Assembly (NCBI GenBank): GCA_031289895.1
Contig: JAITOP010000105.1
Coordinates: forward strand, 1 to 14,508
DNA length: 14,508 bases
Source: Prevotellaceae bacterium
GTDB taxonomy: Bacteria > Bacteroidota > Bacteroidia > Bacteroidales > UBA932
Reading direction: 5' to 3'
This document shows, in pieces, positions 1 to 8,500 of this stretch. A program made the position numbers and the translations under genes. The notes beneath the pieces are model-generated. The model had not been told where the DNA came from. It made no database searches and saw only the letters and a list, made by a program, of their open reading frames with translations. The stretch's first letter is position 1. Every line of letters starts with the position of its first letter.

Positions 1-69
1 TATTGATTTTGTAACATTTAATTTTTTTAGAATATGAAACAGATTATTTTTGTAGCGATATATGCAATG

Positions 70-209
70 CCCGTCCGGCAGGATTTGTAATCCTGCGTCA
101 TGGAGTATAAGGATTTATAATCCGAAAAACACACATTTGTTTTATGATTTTGTTGCGGATTACAAATCCTTATACTTCAACATTCGGATTGCAAATCCGA
201 ATGAACGGG
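70..209. repeat. Composite palindromic element, cloverleaf-like
   Basis: A 5-bp closing stem (70-74 with 205-209) encloses three hairpins. The first pairs 78-85 with 89-96 around a 3-base loop. The second pairs 104-124 with 156-176, which is 21 bp with one mismatch (a G.U wobble on the minus strand) around a 31-base loop. The third pairs 181-190 with 194-203, a perfect 10 bp around a 3-base loop. The 13-base motif GGATTTGTAATCC or a close variant occurs four times: 81-93 and 111-123 on plus, 157-169 and 186-198 on minus. The motif is itself a small palindrome (GGATT/AATCC). This layout suggests a REP- or MITE-type dispersed element rather than a gene. Membership of a family is inferred, because only one copy is visible here. 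Confidence 0.6.
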
Positions 210-241
210 AAATCAACAACCAAACAAGAACAAAGGAGTAG

Positions 242-268
242 AAAGTTTTTAAAGTTTATAAAGTTATA
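242..268. repeat. Three imperfect 9-base tandem units
   Basis: Three adjacent units, AAAGTTTTT, AAAGTTTAT and AAAGTTATA, follow each other with a 9-base period. They share the core AAAGTT. In such A/T-rich sequence this may be chance or a small slippage repeat. No function is suggested. Confidence 0.35.
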
Positions 269-682
269 ACGATTTTTTTTAATCAACAACTAATACTAAG
301 CAGCTATCAAAATAATTAGTCGATTCTTAAAAAGCCATTAATTATATTATTATTAGTATATTATAACAAAAAATACTTGCATATATTTGCAAGATTTTGC
401 TCCTTTTCTGAATAAAAACTTGCAAATTATGTAAGGAAAAACAAAGACCAAAATCAAAGAAATCTATATTTTATCCTTGTTTAGCGACTTTATCAATATA
501 AATCACAAAGGGGTTCTTTTGGTGCAATAACGCATTATTATTTTCAACAACTTGGAATTTAATGAAATACATAGAAATTTTAAAAGAGATGTAAAAAACT
601 TTTTGTTGCAATTTTTTTTGTGGTAAATGAAAATTGAATTAATAAGGAGCGACTAAATAACTTGTAATGTTTTTAATTTCCA

Positions 683-740
683 GATTGCTTCGTTCCTCGC
701 AATGACGTGAAGTCCATGCGTCGCGAGGAACGAAGCAATC
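683..740. repeat. REP-like 18-bp perfect inverted repeat
   Basis: The arms 683-700 and 723-740 are perfect reverse complements over 18 bases (core GCGAGGAACGAAGCAATC). Past a single mismatch they pair again outward for about three more bases (679-681 with 742-744). The inner loop holds a further 4-bp pairing (704-707 with 719-722). The G+C-rich palindrome stands out from its A/T-rich surroundings. Sequences of the form ATTGCTTCGT..CTCGCAATGACG are familiar to me as dispersed repeats in many bacterial genomes, so I read this as a REP-like element. There is no U run after either arm, so it is not a standard intrinsic terminator. Confidence 0.6.
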
Positions 741-963
741 CGGAGACATTTATATCTTATTTATTTTTCATTGCTTAATAAGGGAAAGAGATGACGGAAA
801 ACGAGATGCGATTGAGGGCGTTCACAAAAATAATGGTAAAAAAGAACGAACATTTGCAAAAAATGAAACCTTAATTTTTTACACCCCACCAGCATGAACG
901 ACATTCTATTAACCCCGTATGCAGCAAGCAAAATGCAAGGCAACAAGCAACCCATCCCATTTC

Positions 964-1009
964 GCGCGGAGCAATTACCTTGTTTCAATGCAAGGACATT
1001 GCTCCGCGC
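964..1009. repeat. Two-tier palindromic hairpin, REP-like
   Basis: Outer arms 964-975 (GCGCGGAGCAAT) and 998-1009 pair perfectly over 12 bp. After a symmetric 2-by-2 internal loop, 978-982 (CCTTG) pairs with 991-995 (CAAGG), leaving an 8-base loop. No T run follows on either strand, so it does not look like a rho-independent terminator. It lies about 145 bases past the rpoC stop codon on the transcript side and could still act as a 3' RNA structure that limits decay. A REP-type repeat is the simplest reading. Confidence 0.55.
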
Positions 1010-1032
1010 AAGAGGCTGGCTGCCATTTCTGT

Positions 1033-1061
1033 CCGTAGGTTGCGATACGCTACATCTACGG
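1033..1061. repeat. Short inverted repeat downstream of rpoC
   Basis: CCGTAG (1033-1038) pairs with CTACGG (1056-1061). The interior can fold further through GTAG/CTAC and GCG/CGC pairs. It sits about 90 bases past the rpoC stop codon. A T6 run on the minus strand (1087-1092) lies on its 5' side in the transcript, so it does not form a terminator with this stem. It may be part of the same palindrome-rich tract as 964-1009. Confidence 0.35.
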
Positions 1062-1152
1062 TTATGCTATTGTCGTTCCTGCGGACTAAAAAACAACAAT
1101 TTGAAATGCACCCCTTTTATAACATACGGGTTCTTAATATTTTATACTATCG

Positions 1153-4100
1153 TTATCTTGCAAGTTTTTCTTCGATTGTAAGTTTTCCTGTCAGCATTTT
1201 CTGATAGTCTTCCATCGAGGCTACAACGAGATTATCAAAGCGGCGCGCGCCTGTTCCTGCCGGCAGTTGATGTCCGCAGATAACATTTTCTTTCAATCCT
1301 TCGAGTGTGTCTGTTTTTCCTCTTATGGCTGCTTCGTTCAATACTTTTGTTGTTTCCTGAAACGATGCTGCCGACATATAACTTGTTGTTTGCAAAGCGG
1401 CGCGTGTAATTCCTTGCAGCACCTGACTTGATGTTGCGGGCATTGCATCTCTCACTATAACTTGCTTTTTGTCTTTACGTTTGAGCATTGAATTTTCGTC
1501 GCGCAAACGACGTGCCGAAACAATTTGTCCGGGTTTAAATTCGGTAGAATCGCCTCCATCTTCAACAACTTTTTTATCGTAAATCCAATCGTTTTCTTGC
1601 ATAAATCCCCATTTATCAACAATTTGTTCGGGCAAAAATTTTGTGTCGCCCGGGTCGATAATTTCTACTTTACGCAGCATTTGGCGAACAATAACTTCAA
1701 AGTGTTTATCGTTGATTTTAACACCTTGTAACCGATAAACTTCCTGTACTTCGTTTACTATATATTCCTGAACTTTTGTTGGTCCTTGAATTGATAATAT
1801 ATCAAGCGGGGTTATCGCTCCGTCTGAAAGTGGAGTTCCAGCACGCACGTAATCGTTTTCCTGTACAAGAATTTGTCGCGACAGAGGAACAAGGTATTTC
1901 TTTTCTTCACCTGTTTTTGATGTTACTATTATTTCGCGATTTCCGCGTTTTATTTTTCCTAACGAAACTTCACCATCTATTTCGGATACAACCGCAGGAT
2001 TTGACGGATTGCGCGCTTCAAACAATTCGGTAACACGCGGAAGTCCTCCCGTAATATCGCCTGCTTTGCCAAGTGCGCGTGGTATTTTCACCAAAATATC
2101 GCCTGCCTTAACTTTTTGTCCTTCTTCAACAACAATATGTGCGCCTACCGGCAAGTTATATTGTTTTATTTCAGCATTTTTCGAATCTAATATCTGAACT
2201 ATCGGGTTAAGATTTTTTTCACGCGATTCGATGATAACTTTTTCTGTAAATCCTGTTTGTTCGTCCGATTCTTCGCGATATGTTTTGCCATCTACAAGTC
2301 CATCAAATCCGATTTTTCCTGCAAATTCCGAAATAATTACGGCGTTGTACGGGTCGAAATCGCAAATCATATCTCCTTTGTTTATTATTGTTCCGTTTTT
2401 GAAATACAAACTTGCGCCGTATGGAACGTTGTGCGTATATAATGTAATTCCTGTGTTTACGTCAATAATTCTCAATTCGGCTAAACGTCCGATTACCATA
2501 TCAATACTTATGCCGTTATCGTTTACTCTTGTAACAGTGCGCAGTTCGTCTATTTCGAGGCGACCGCCGTAACGTGCCACTATTTTATTGTCGGTAGCCG
2601 CGCCGCCGGCAACACCGCCGACGTGGAATGTTCTAAGTGTCAACTGTGTTCCGGGTTCACCGATTGATTGGGCTGCGATAACGCCAACTGCTTCGCCGCG
2701 TTGTACCATGCGTCCTGAGGCAAGATTACGTCCATAACATTTTGCACAAACGCCTTTTCGCGATTCGCAGGTAAGCACCGAACGAATTTCAACTTGTTCG
2801 ATTGGAGATGAATCTATTTCGGCTGAAACTTCTTCTGTAAATTCTTCGCCTGCTGCTATAATTATTTTTCCGGTAAGCGGATGGAAAATATCGTGTACTG
2901 ATGTGCGTCCAAGTATTTTATCGTATAGCGATTCTACAACTTCATCGTTATTTTTTATTGCTGTAACTGTCAGTCCGCGCAATGTGCCGCAATCGTCTTC
3001 GTTGATAATAACGTCTTGCGAAACGTCAACCAAACGACGGGTAAGATAACCTGCATCGGCTGTTTTAAGAGCCGTATCTGCCAGCCCTTTACGTGCGCCG
3101 TGAGTTGAAATAAAATATTCGAGAACCGAAAGTCCTTCTTTAAAGTTTGCAAGAATCGGGTTTTCAATAATTTGTCCGCCTTCTGCGCCTGATTTTTGGG
3201 GTTTAGCCATCAATCCGCGCATTCCGCCAAGCTGACGAATTTGTTCTTTCGAGCCACGCGCTCCCGAATCAAGCATCATATACACAGGATTAAAACCTTG
3301 TTTGTCGGTTGCAAGTCTGTCTAATAATATTTTTGTGATACGTGAGTTTGTATGTGTCCAAATATCAATAATTTGATTATAACGTTCGTTATTTGTAATG
3401 AAACCCATGTTGTAGTTATTCATAACTTCCTCAACCTGAGCATATCCTTCTTCTACAAGTTTAACTTTTTCGTCGGGAACAATAACATCGCCAAGATTAA
3501 ACGACAATCCGCCTCTGAACGCCATTTGATAACCCATGTGTTTAATGTCATCAAGAAATTCGGCTGTGCATGCTATTCCTGTCGTTTTTAACACTTTACC
3601 TATAATATCGCGTAATGATTTTTTTGTAAGAAGTTCGTTGATATATCCTACTTCTTTCGGCACAACCTGATTGAAAATTATACGTCCTACCGTTGTTTCG
3701 ATAATTTCGTTTTTTTCTACGCTATCGTCCAAACTTGTATTTATACGAACTTTTACTATTGAGTGTAAATCTACTCGTTTTTCGTTATACGCTATAATTG
3801 CTTCTTCTGTTCCGTAAAATACATATCCTTCGCCTTTTGCGCCTTTTTTGGGTTTTGTAATATAGTACAAACCAAGCACCATATCCTGTGATGGCACTGT
3901 AATAGGTGCTCCGTTAGCCGGATTAAGAATATTATGCGAACCAAGCATCAACAATTGGGCTTCGATAATTGCCGCATTGCCAAGTGGCAGATGCACAGCC
4001 ATTTGGTCGCCATCAAAGTCGGCATTGAACGCCGTACATGCAAGCGGGTGCAACTGAATTGCTTTGCCTTCAATCAATTTTGGCTGAAATGCCTGAATCC

Positions 4101-5433
4101 CCAAACGGTGCAATGTTGGCGCACGGTTTAATAAAACGGGGTGTCCTTTCATCACATTTTCCAGAATATCATATACTACTGGGTCTTTTCTGTCAACAAT
4201 TTTCTTTGCCGATTTTACGGTTTTTACTATTCCGCGTTCTATAAGTTTACGAATAATAAATGGTTTATATAATTCCGATGCCATATCTTTTGGCAAACCA
4301 CATTCGTGCATTTTAAGTTCGGGTCCAACAACGATTACCGAGCGTGCCGAATAGTCAACACGTTTACCTAAAAGGTTTTGACGAAAACGTCCTTGTTTTC
4401 CTTTCAGTGAATCCGAAAGTGATTTTAAGGCTCTGTTTGATTCTGTTTTTACGGCATTTGATTTACGAGAGTTGTCGAACAATGAGTCAACAGCTTCTTG
4501 TAACATACGTTTTTCGTTGCGAAGAATCACATCCGGAGCTTTTATTTCAATCAATCGTTTAAGGCGGTTGTTGCGAATAATTACGCGGCGATACAAATCG
4601 TTTAAATCGGATGTAGCAAAGCGTCCGCCATCAAGTGGTACTAATGGGCGCAATTCGGGAGGAATCACCGGAAGCACTTTCATAATCATCCATTCGGGTT
4701 TGTTTACGTCTTTGGCTTCGCGAAATGCTTCAACTACGTTCAGGCGTTTAAGTGCATCGGCTTTGCGTTGTTGCGATGTTTCGGTATTAGCCTTGTGCCT
4801 TAACGAGTATGACAGTTCGTCCAGATTAAGTTCTGAAAGAAGTTTATAAATCACCTCCGCTCCCATTCCTGCTACAAATTTGTTGGGGTCTTCGTCGTCC
4901 AAAAGTTGATTTTCTTTTGGCAATGTTGCTACTAAATCATCGTATTCATCGCCTGTAAGCAAGTCGTATTTATTAATGCCATCGGCTTGTTTTATTCCCG
5001 GATTTACAATTATGTATTTTTCATAATAAATAATTGCTTCTAATTTTTTTGCGGGAACGCCAAGCAAATATCCTATTTTATTAGGATTTGAGCGAAAATA
5101 CCAAATATGAGCAACCGGCACTATCAGCGATATATGCCCTACTCTTTCGCGGCGCACTTTCTTTTCGGTAACTTCAACTCCGCAGCGGTCGCAAACTATG
5201 CCTTTGTAGCGTATGCGTTTATATTTTCCGCAATGACATTCATAGTCTTTTACAGGTCCGAATATACGTTCACAAAACAATCCATCACGTTCGGGTTTAT
5301 ATGTTCGGTAATTTATTGTTTCAGGCTTAAAAACTTCACCACTCGAATGTTCTAATATTTCTTCGGGCGATGCCAAACCAATTGTAATTTTATTAAAGTT
5401 GTTTTTTACTTTATTCTCTCTTTTTAAAGCCAT
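1153..5433 (-). CDS. rpoC: DNA-directed RNA polymerase subunit beta'
   Basis: This is the largest core RNA polymerase subunit, 1426 residues, the usual size for Bacteroidales. The ATG start gives the expected N-terminus MALKRENKVKNNF. The N-terminal zinc-binding domain has Cys66, Cys68, Cys81 and Cys84. The catalytic loop NADFDGD (470-476) supplies the three aspartates, 472, 474 and 476, that hold the active-site magnesium. The bridge helix region is near 777-804 (HGARKGLADTALKTADAGYL). The second zinc site is Cys815, Cys889, Cys896 and Cys899, and the trigger-loop signature GEPGTQLTLRTFH covers 925-937. The C-terminal part is complete. It follows rpoB after 97 bases, probably on the same transcript. 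I see no Shine-Dalgarno sequence and no clear terminator after the stop codon. Confidence 0.98.
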   Translation of the reverse strand: MALKRENKVKNNFNKITIGLASPEEILEHSSGEVFKPETINYRTYKPERDGLFCERIFGPVKDYECHCGKYKRIRYKGIVCDRCGVEVTEKKVRRERVGHISLIVPVAHIWYFRSNPNKIGYLLGVPAKKLEAIIYYEKYIIVNPGIKQADGINKYDLLTGDEYDDLVATLPKENQLLDDEDPNKFVAGMGAEVIYKLLSELNLDELSYSLRHKANTETSQQRKADALKRLNVVEAFREAKDVNKPEWMIMKVLPVIPPELRPLVPLDGGRFATSDLNDLYRRVIIRNNRLKRLIEIKAPDVILRNEKRMLQEAVDSLFDNSRKSNAVKTESNRALKSLSDSLKGKQGRFRQNLLGKRVDYSARSVIVVGPELKMHECGLPKDMASELYKPFIIRKLIERGIVKTVKSAKKIVDRKDPVVYDILENVMKGHPVLLNRAPTLHRLGIQAFQPKLIEGKAIQLHPLACTAFNADFDGDQMAVHLPLGNAAIIEAQLLMLGSHNILNPANGAPITVPSQDMVLGLYYITKPKKGAKGEGYVFYGTEEAIIAYNEKRVDLHSIVKVRINTSLDDSVEKNEIIETTVGRIIFNQVVPKEVGYINELLTKKSLRDIIGKVLKTTGIACTAEFLDDIKHMGYQMAFRGGLSFNLGDVIVPDEKVKLVEEGYAQVEEVMNNYNMGFITNNERYNQIIDIWTHTNSRITKILLDRLATDKQGFNPVYMMLDSGARGSKEQIRQLGGMRGLMAKPQKSGAEGGQIIENPILANFKEGLSVLEYFISTHGARKGLADTALKTADAGYLTRRLVDVSQDVIINEDDCGTLRGLTVTAIKNNDEVVESLYDKILGRTSVHDIFHPLTGKIIIAAGEEFTEEVSAEIDSSPIEQVEIRSVLTCESRKGVCAKCYGRNLASGRMVQRGEAVGVIAAQSIGEPGTQLTLRTFHVGGVAGGAATDNKIVARYGGRLEIDELRTVTRVNDNGISIDMVIGRLAELRIIDVNTGITLYTHNVPYGASLYFKNGTIINKGDMICDFDPYNAVIISEFAGKIGFDGLVDGKTYREESDEQTGFTEKVIIESREKNLNPIVQILDSKNAEIKQYNLPVGAHIVVEEGQKVKAGDILVKIPRALGKAGDITGGLPRVTELFEARNPSNPAVVSEIDGEVSLGKIKRGNREIIVTSKTGEEKKYLVPLSRQILVQENDYVRAGTPLSDGAITPLDILSIQGPTKVQEYIVNEVQEVYRLQGVKINDKHFEVIVRQMLRKVEIIDPGDTKFLPEQIVDKWGFMQENDWIYDKKVVEDGGDSTEFKPGQIVSARRLRDENSMLKRKDKKQVIVRDAMPATSSQVLQGITRAALQTTSYMSAASFQETTKVLNEAAIRGKTDTLEGLKENVICGHQLPAGTGARRFDNLVVASMEDYQKMLTGKLTIEEKLAR

Positions 5434-5486
5434 TGTATTCTATATTAATTATTAAGAATTTCTATTGTATAAAAATAAGTTCCAAA

Positions 5487-5512
5487 ACAATACATATTAA
5501 ATAATGTATTGT
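5487..5512 (-). repeat. Hairpin in the rpoB-rpoC spacer
   Basis: A perfect 9-bp inverted repeat, ACAATACAT (5487-5495) with ATGTATTGT (5504-5512), has an 8-base A/T loop. On the transcript strand it is followed by TTTTGG. The stem is A/T-rich and so weak, and the U run is only four bases. It could be a processing or stability element or a leaky terminator. It may also be chance in an A/T-rich spacer. Confidence 0.4.
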
Positions 5513-5530
5513 GTAGCAAAAACATTTTTA

Positions 5531-8500
5531 CTATTCAAGTTTTATGCTCAAAGCCAAACCTTTTAACTCGTGTAATAATACGTTTAACGATTCAGGTATT
5601 CCCGGTACAGGCATTGGGTCGCCGCGAACAATTGCTTCATAAGCTTTTGCTCTGCCGACAACATCATCCGACTTAATTGTCAAAATTTCCTGCAAGATAT
5701 TTGATGCGCCAAATGCTTCGAGCGCCCAAACTTCCATTTCACCAAAACGCTGTCCGCCAAACTGGGCTTTACCTCCAAGCGGTTGTTGTGTGATAAGTGA
5801 ATATGGTCCTATCGAACGTGCGTGCATTTTGTCGTCAACCATGTGTCCGAGTTTTATGTAATATATAACTCCTACTGTTGCCGGCTGGTCAAACGGTTCG
5901 CCTGTTCCTCCGTCTCGCAGATATGTTTTTCCATAGCGCGGAATTGCTGCTTTATCAGTATATTCGCAAATATCATCGAGTGTTGCTCCGTCAAAAATAG
6001 GTGTTGCAAATTTCATATTTAATTCTTTGCCTGCCCATCCGAGAACGGTTTCGTAAATCTGCCCCAAGTTCATACGCGAAGGCACGCCAAGAGGATTAAG
6101 TACAACGTCAACAATACTTCCATCTTCAAGAAAAGGCATATCGGCATCGCGAACGATACGCGCTACAATTCCTTTGTTTCCGTGTCGTCCAGCCATTTTA
6201 TCGCCTACGCGGATTTTGCGTTTTTTGGCAATATAAACTTTGGCAAGCTGAACTATTCCAACCGGAAGTTCATCGCCAATAGTAATGTTATATTTTTTAC
6301 GTTTACTTTCGGCATCCAGTTCTTTATATTTGATAAGATAATTGTTGATTATCTTTTTAATAACTGTATTTTTTTCTTTGTCGGTTGTCCACTTATTTGG
6401 ATTTATCAAAAGATAATCTATTCCTTCGAGAATTTTTGATATAAATTTTGTTCCTTTTGCAACAACTTCTACTCCGTAATAATCTACAATTGCTAATGAT
6501 GTTTTACCATCGAGAAATGCAGTAAGTTTTTCGACAAGAATACGTTTTAATTTATTTGTGCGTTTTTCAAAGTCGGTATCAACTTGTAAGAGTAATGTTT
6601 TCTCGTTTTGTTTTGATGTTTTTTTATTATCTTTGATAACGCGCGAAAACAGCATTTTATTGATAACCGTTCCGTGTAACGATGGTGTTGCTTTGAGTGA
6701 TGCGTCTTTTACATCGCCTGCGGTATCGCCGAATATTGCACGCAAAAGTTTTTCTTCTGGCGATGGGTCTGATTCTCCTTTGGGTGTAATTTTACCTATA
6801 AGAATATCTCCCGGCTCAACATTTGCTCCTATGCGTATGATTCCGTGTTCGTCCAAATCTCTTGTTGCATCGTCGCTTACGTTAGGAATATCGGATGTAA
6901 GTTCTTCGAGTCCGCGTTTTGTTTCGCGCACTTCCATTATATATTCATCAATGTGTATTGATGTGTACATATCGTCTCGCACCATTCGTTCCGACAACAC
7001 AACGGCATCTTCAAAATTGTAACCTTGCCATGGCATAAATGCAACTTTCAGGTTGCAGCCTAATGCAAGTTCACCGCCTTGAGTACAATAACCTTCGGTA
7101 AGAATATCGTCTTTTTTCACTCTTTGTCCTTTGCGAACAATAGGGCGAAGGTTTATGCACATGCTTTGGTTTGTTTTACGATAAATTGGAATTTTACAAA
7201 CCGTAATTTCGGAGTCGAAACTTATAAATCGTTCTGTTTCGGTAGCATCATATTTTATACGTATTTCGTTGGCATCCACATATACAATTTCGCCGTTATC
7301 TTCGGCTGTTATTTGCGTACGTCCATCAACTACAATCTGACCTTCAAGTCCTGTGCCTACAATTGGGGCTTCGGGCGCTATCAAAGGAACTGCCTGACGC
7401 ATCATGTTTGAACCCATAAGTGCGCGGTTTGCATCGTCATGTTCGAGAAATGGTATAAGCGATGCGGCGATTGATGCTATCTGATTTGGCGCAACGTCCA
7501 TCAGGTCTATTTCATTATGCGCTGCCAATGGAAAGTCGGCTTCAACACGTGATTTTACACGATTTTCGGCAAACGAGCCATTTTCGTTTAATTTTGCATT
7601 GGCTTGTGCTATTACTTTAAGTTCTTCATCTTCGGCGCTGTAATATTTTACATGTACATTGTCTAAATCTACTTTGCCTTCGGTTACATCTCGGTATGGT
7701 GTTTCAATAAATCCGAGACCGTTTATTTTTGCGTAAACACAAAGTGAAGATATCAAGCCTATATTTGGTCCTTCGGGGGTTTCTATCGGACACAATCTGC
7801 CGTAGTGTGTATAATGCACATCTCGTACTTCAAATCCTGCTCTTTCGCGTGATAAACCGCCCGGTCCTAATGCCGACAAACGGCGTTTGTGCGTCATTTC
7901 TGCCAATGGATTTGTTTGGTCCATGAATTGCGAAAGTTGGTTTGTTCCGAAAAATGAATTAATTACAGATGATAGTGTTTTTGCGTTTATAAGGTCGATA
8001 GGTGTAAACACTTCGTTGTCGCGCACATTCATTCTTTCGCGTATTGTACGTGCCATACGAGCCAATCCTACGCCAAACTGGTTTGCAAGTTGTTCGCCAA
8101 CTGTGCGTACTCTTCGGTTGCTCAAATGGTCGATATCATCAACATCTGCTTTTGAATTTATTAGCTGTATAAGATATTTTATGATAGCAATAATGTCTTC
8201 GCGTGTAAGAACTCTGGTTTCGGGTGGAATGTTAAGGTTTAATTTTCTGTTTATACGAAAACGACCAACATCTCCCAAATCATAACGTTTATCTGAGAAA
8301 AATAATTTATCAATCACATCACGGGCTGTTGCCTCATCGGGTGGTTCGGAGCTTCGTAACTGACGATAAACATACGTTACTGCGTCTTTTTCGGAGTTGC
8401 AGGGGTCTTTTTGCAATGTGTTGTGTATTATTGCATAATCGCCTGAGTTGATTGTTTCTTTGTGTACAAGTATTGATTTTGCTCCCGATTCGATAATAGC

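Larger units (their letters stand above)
1..1152. other. Gene-free region downstream of rpoC, rich in palindromes
   Basis: I find no convincing coding sequence on either strand. The longest open frames (minus 761-988, plus 894-1181, plus 980-1204) lie over inverted repeats or run into the 3' end of rpoC, and they resemble no family I know. The stretch is strongly A/T-rich except where palindromes raise the G+C content: 70-209, 683-740, 964-1009 and 1033-1061, each listed separately. Between 210 and 682 I see only A/T-rich sequence, a short run of 9-base repeats (242-268) and a 9-bp inverted repeat (385-393 with 419-427). No tRNA, rRNA or CRISPR pattern is present. The region looks like an intergenic space colonised by dispersed repeats. 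A small RNA cannot be excluded. Confidence 0.7.

Noticed and set aside
70..209. CRISPR array from the four repeated 13-base motifs
   Set aside because: The copies alternate in orientation, are very short, have uneven spacing and form nested hairpins, and no cas gene is present.
382..389. TATATTTG on the plus strand, a match to the -7 promoter element
   Set aside because: No -33 element lies upstream at the right distance and no gene follows on the plus strand.
385..427. 9-bp inverted repeat ATTTGCAAG / CTTGCAAAT with a 25-base spacer
   Set aside because: Short, widely spaced and A/T-rich; expected by chance now and then in such sequence, with no gene beside it to regulate.
825..832. TATTTTTG on the minus strand, another -7-like match
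   Set aside because: No -33 TTG at proper spacing and no gene downstream within the window.
1087..1165. Intrinsic terminator of rpoC
   Set aside because: The only T6 run (minus strand, 1087-1092) has no stable stem directly upstream; the best is a 4-bp ACCC/GGGT pair with a long loop.
761..1204. Open frames on both strands in the gene-free region (minus 761-988, plus 894-1181 and 980-1204)
   Set aside because: They run through the inverted repeats or into the 3' end of rpoC, have no family resemblance, and read like translated repeat sequence.
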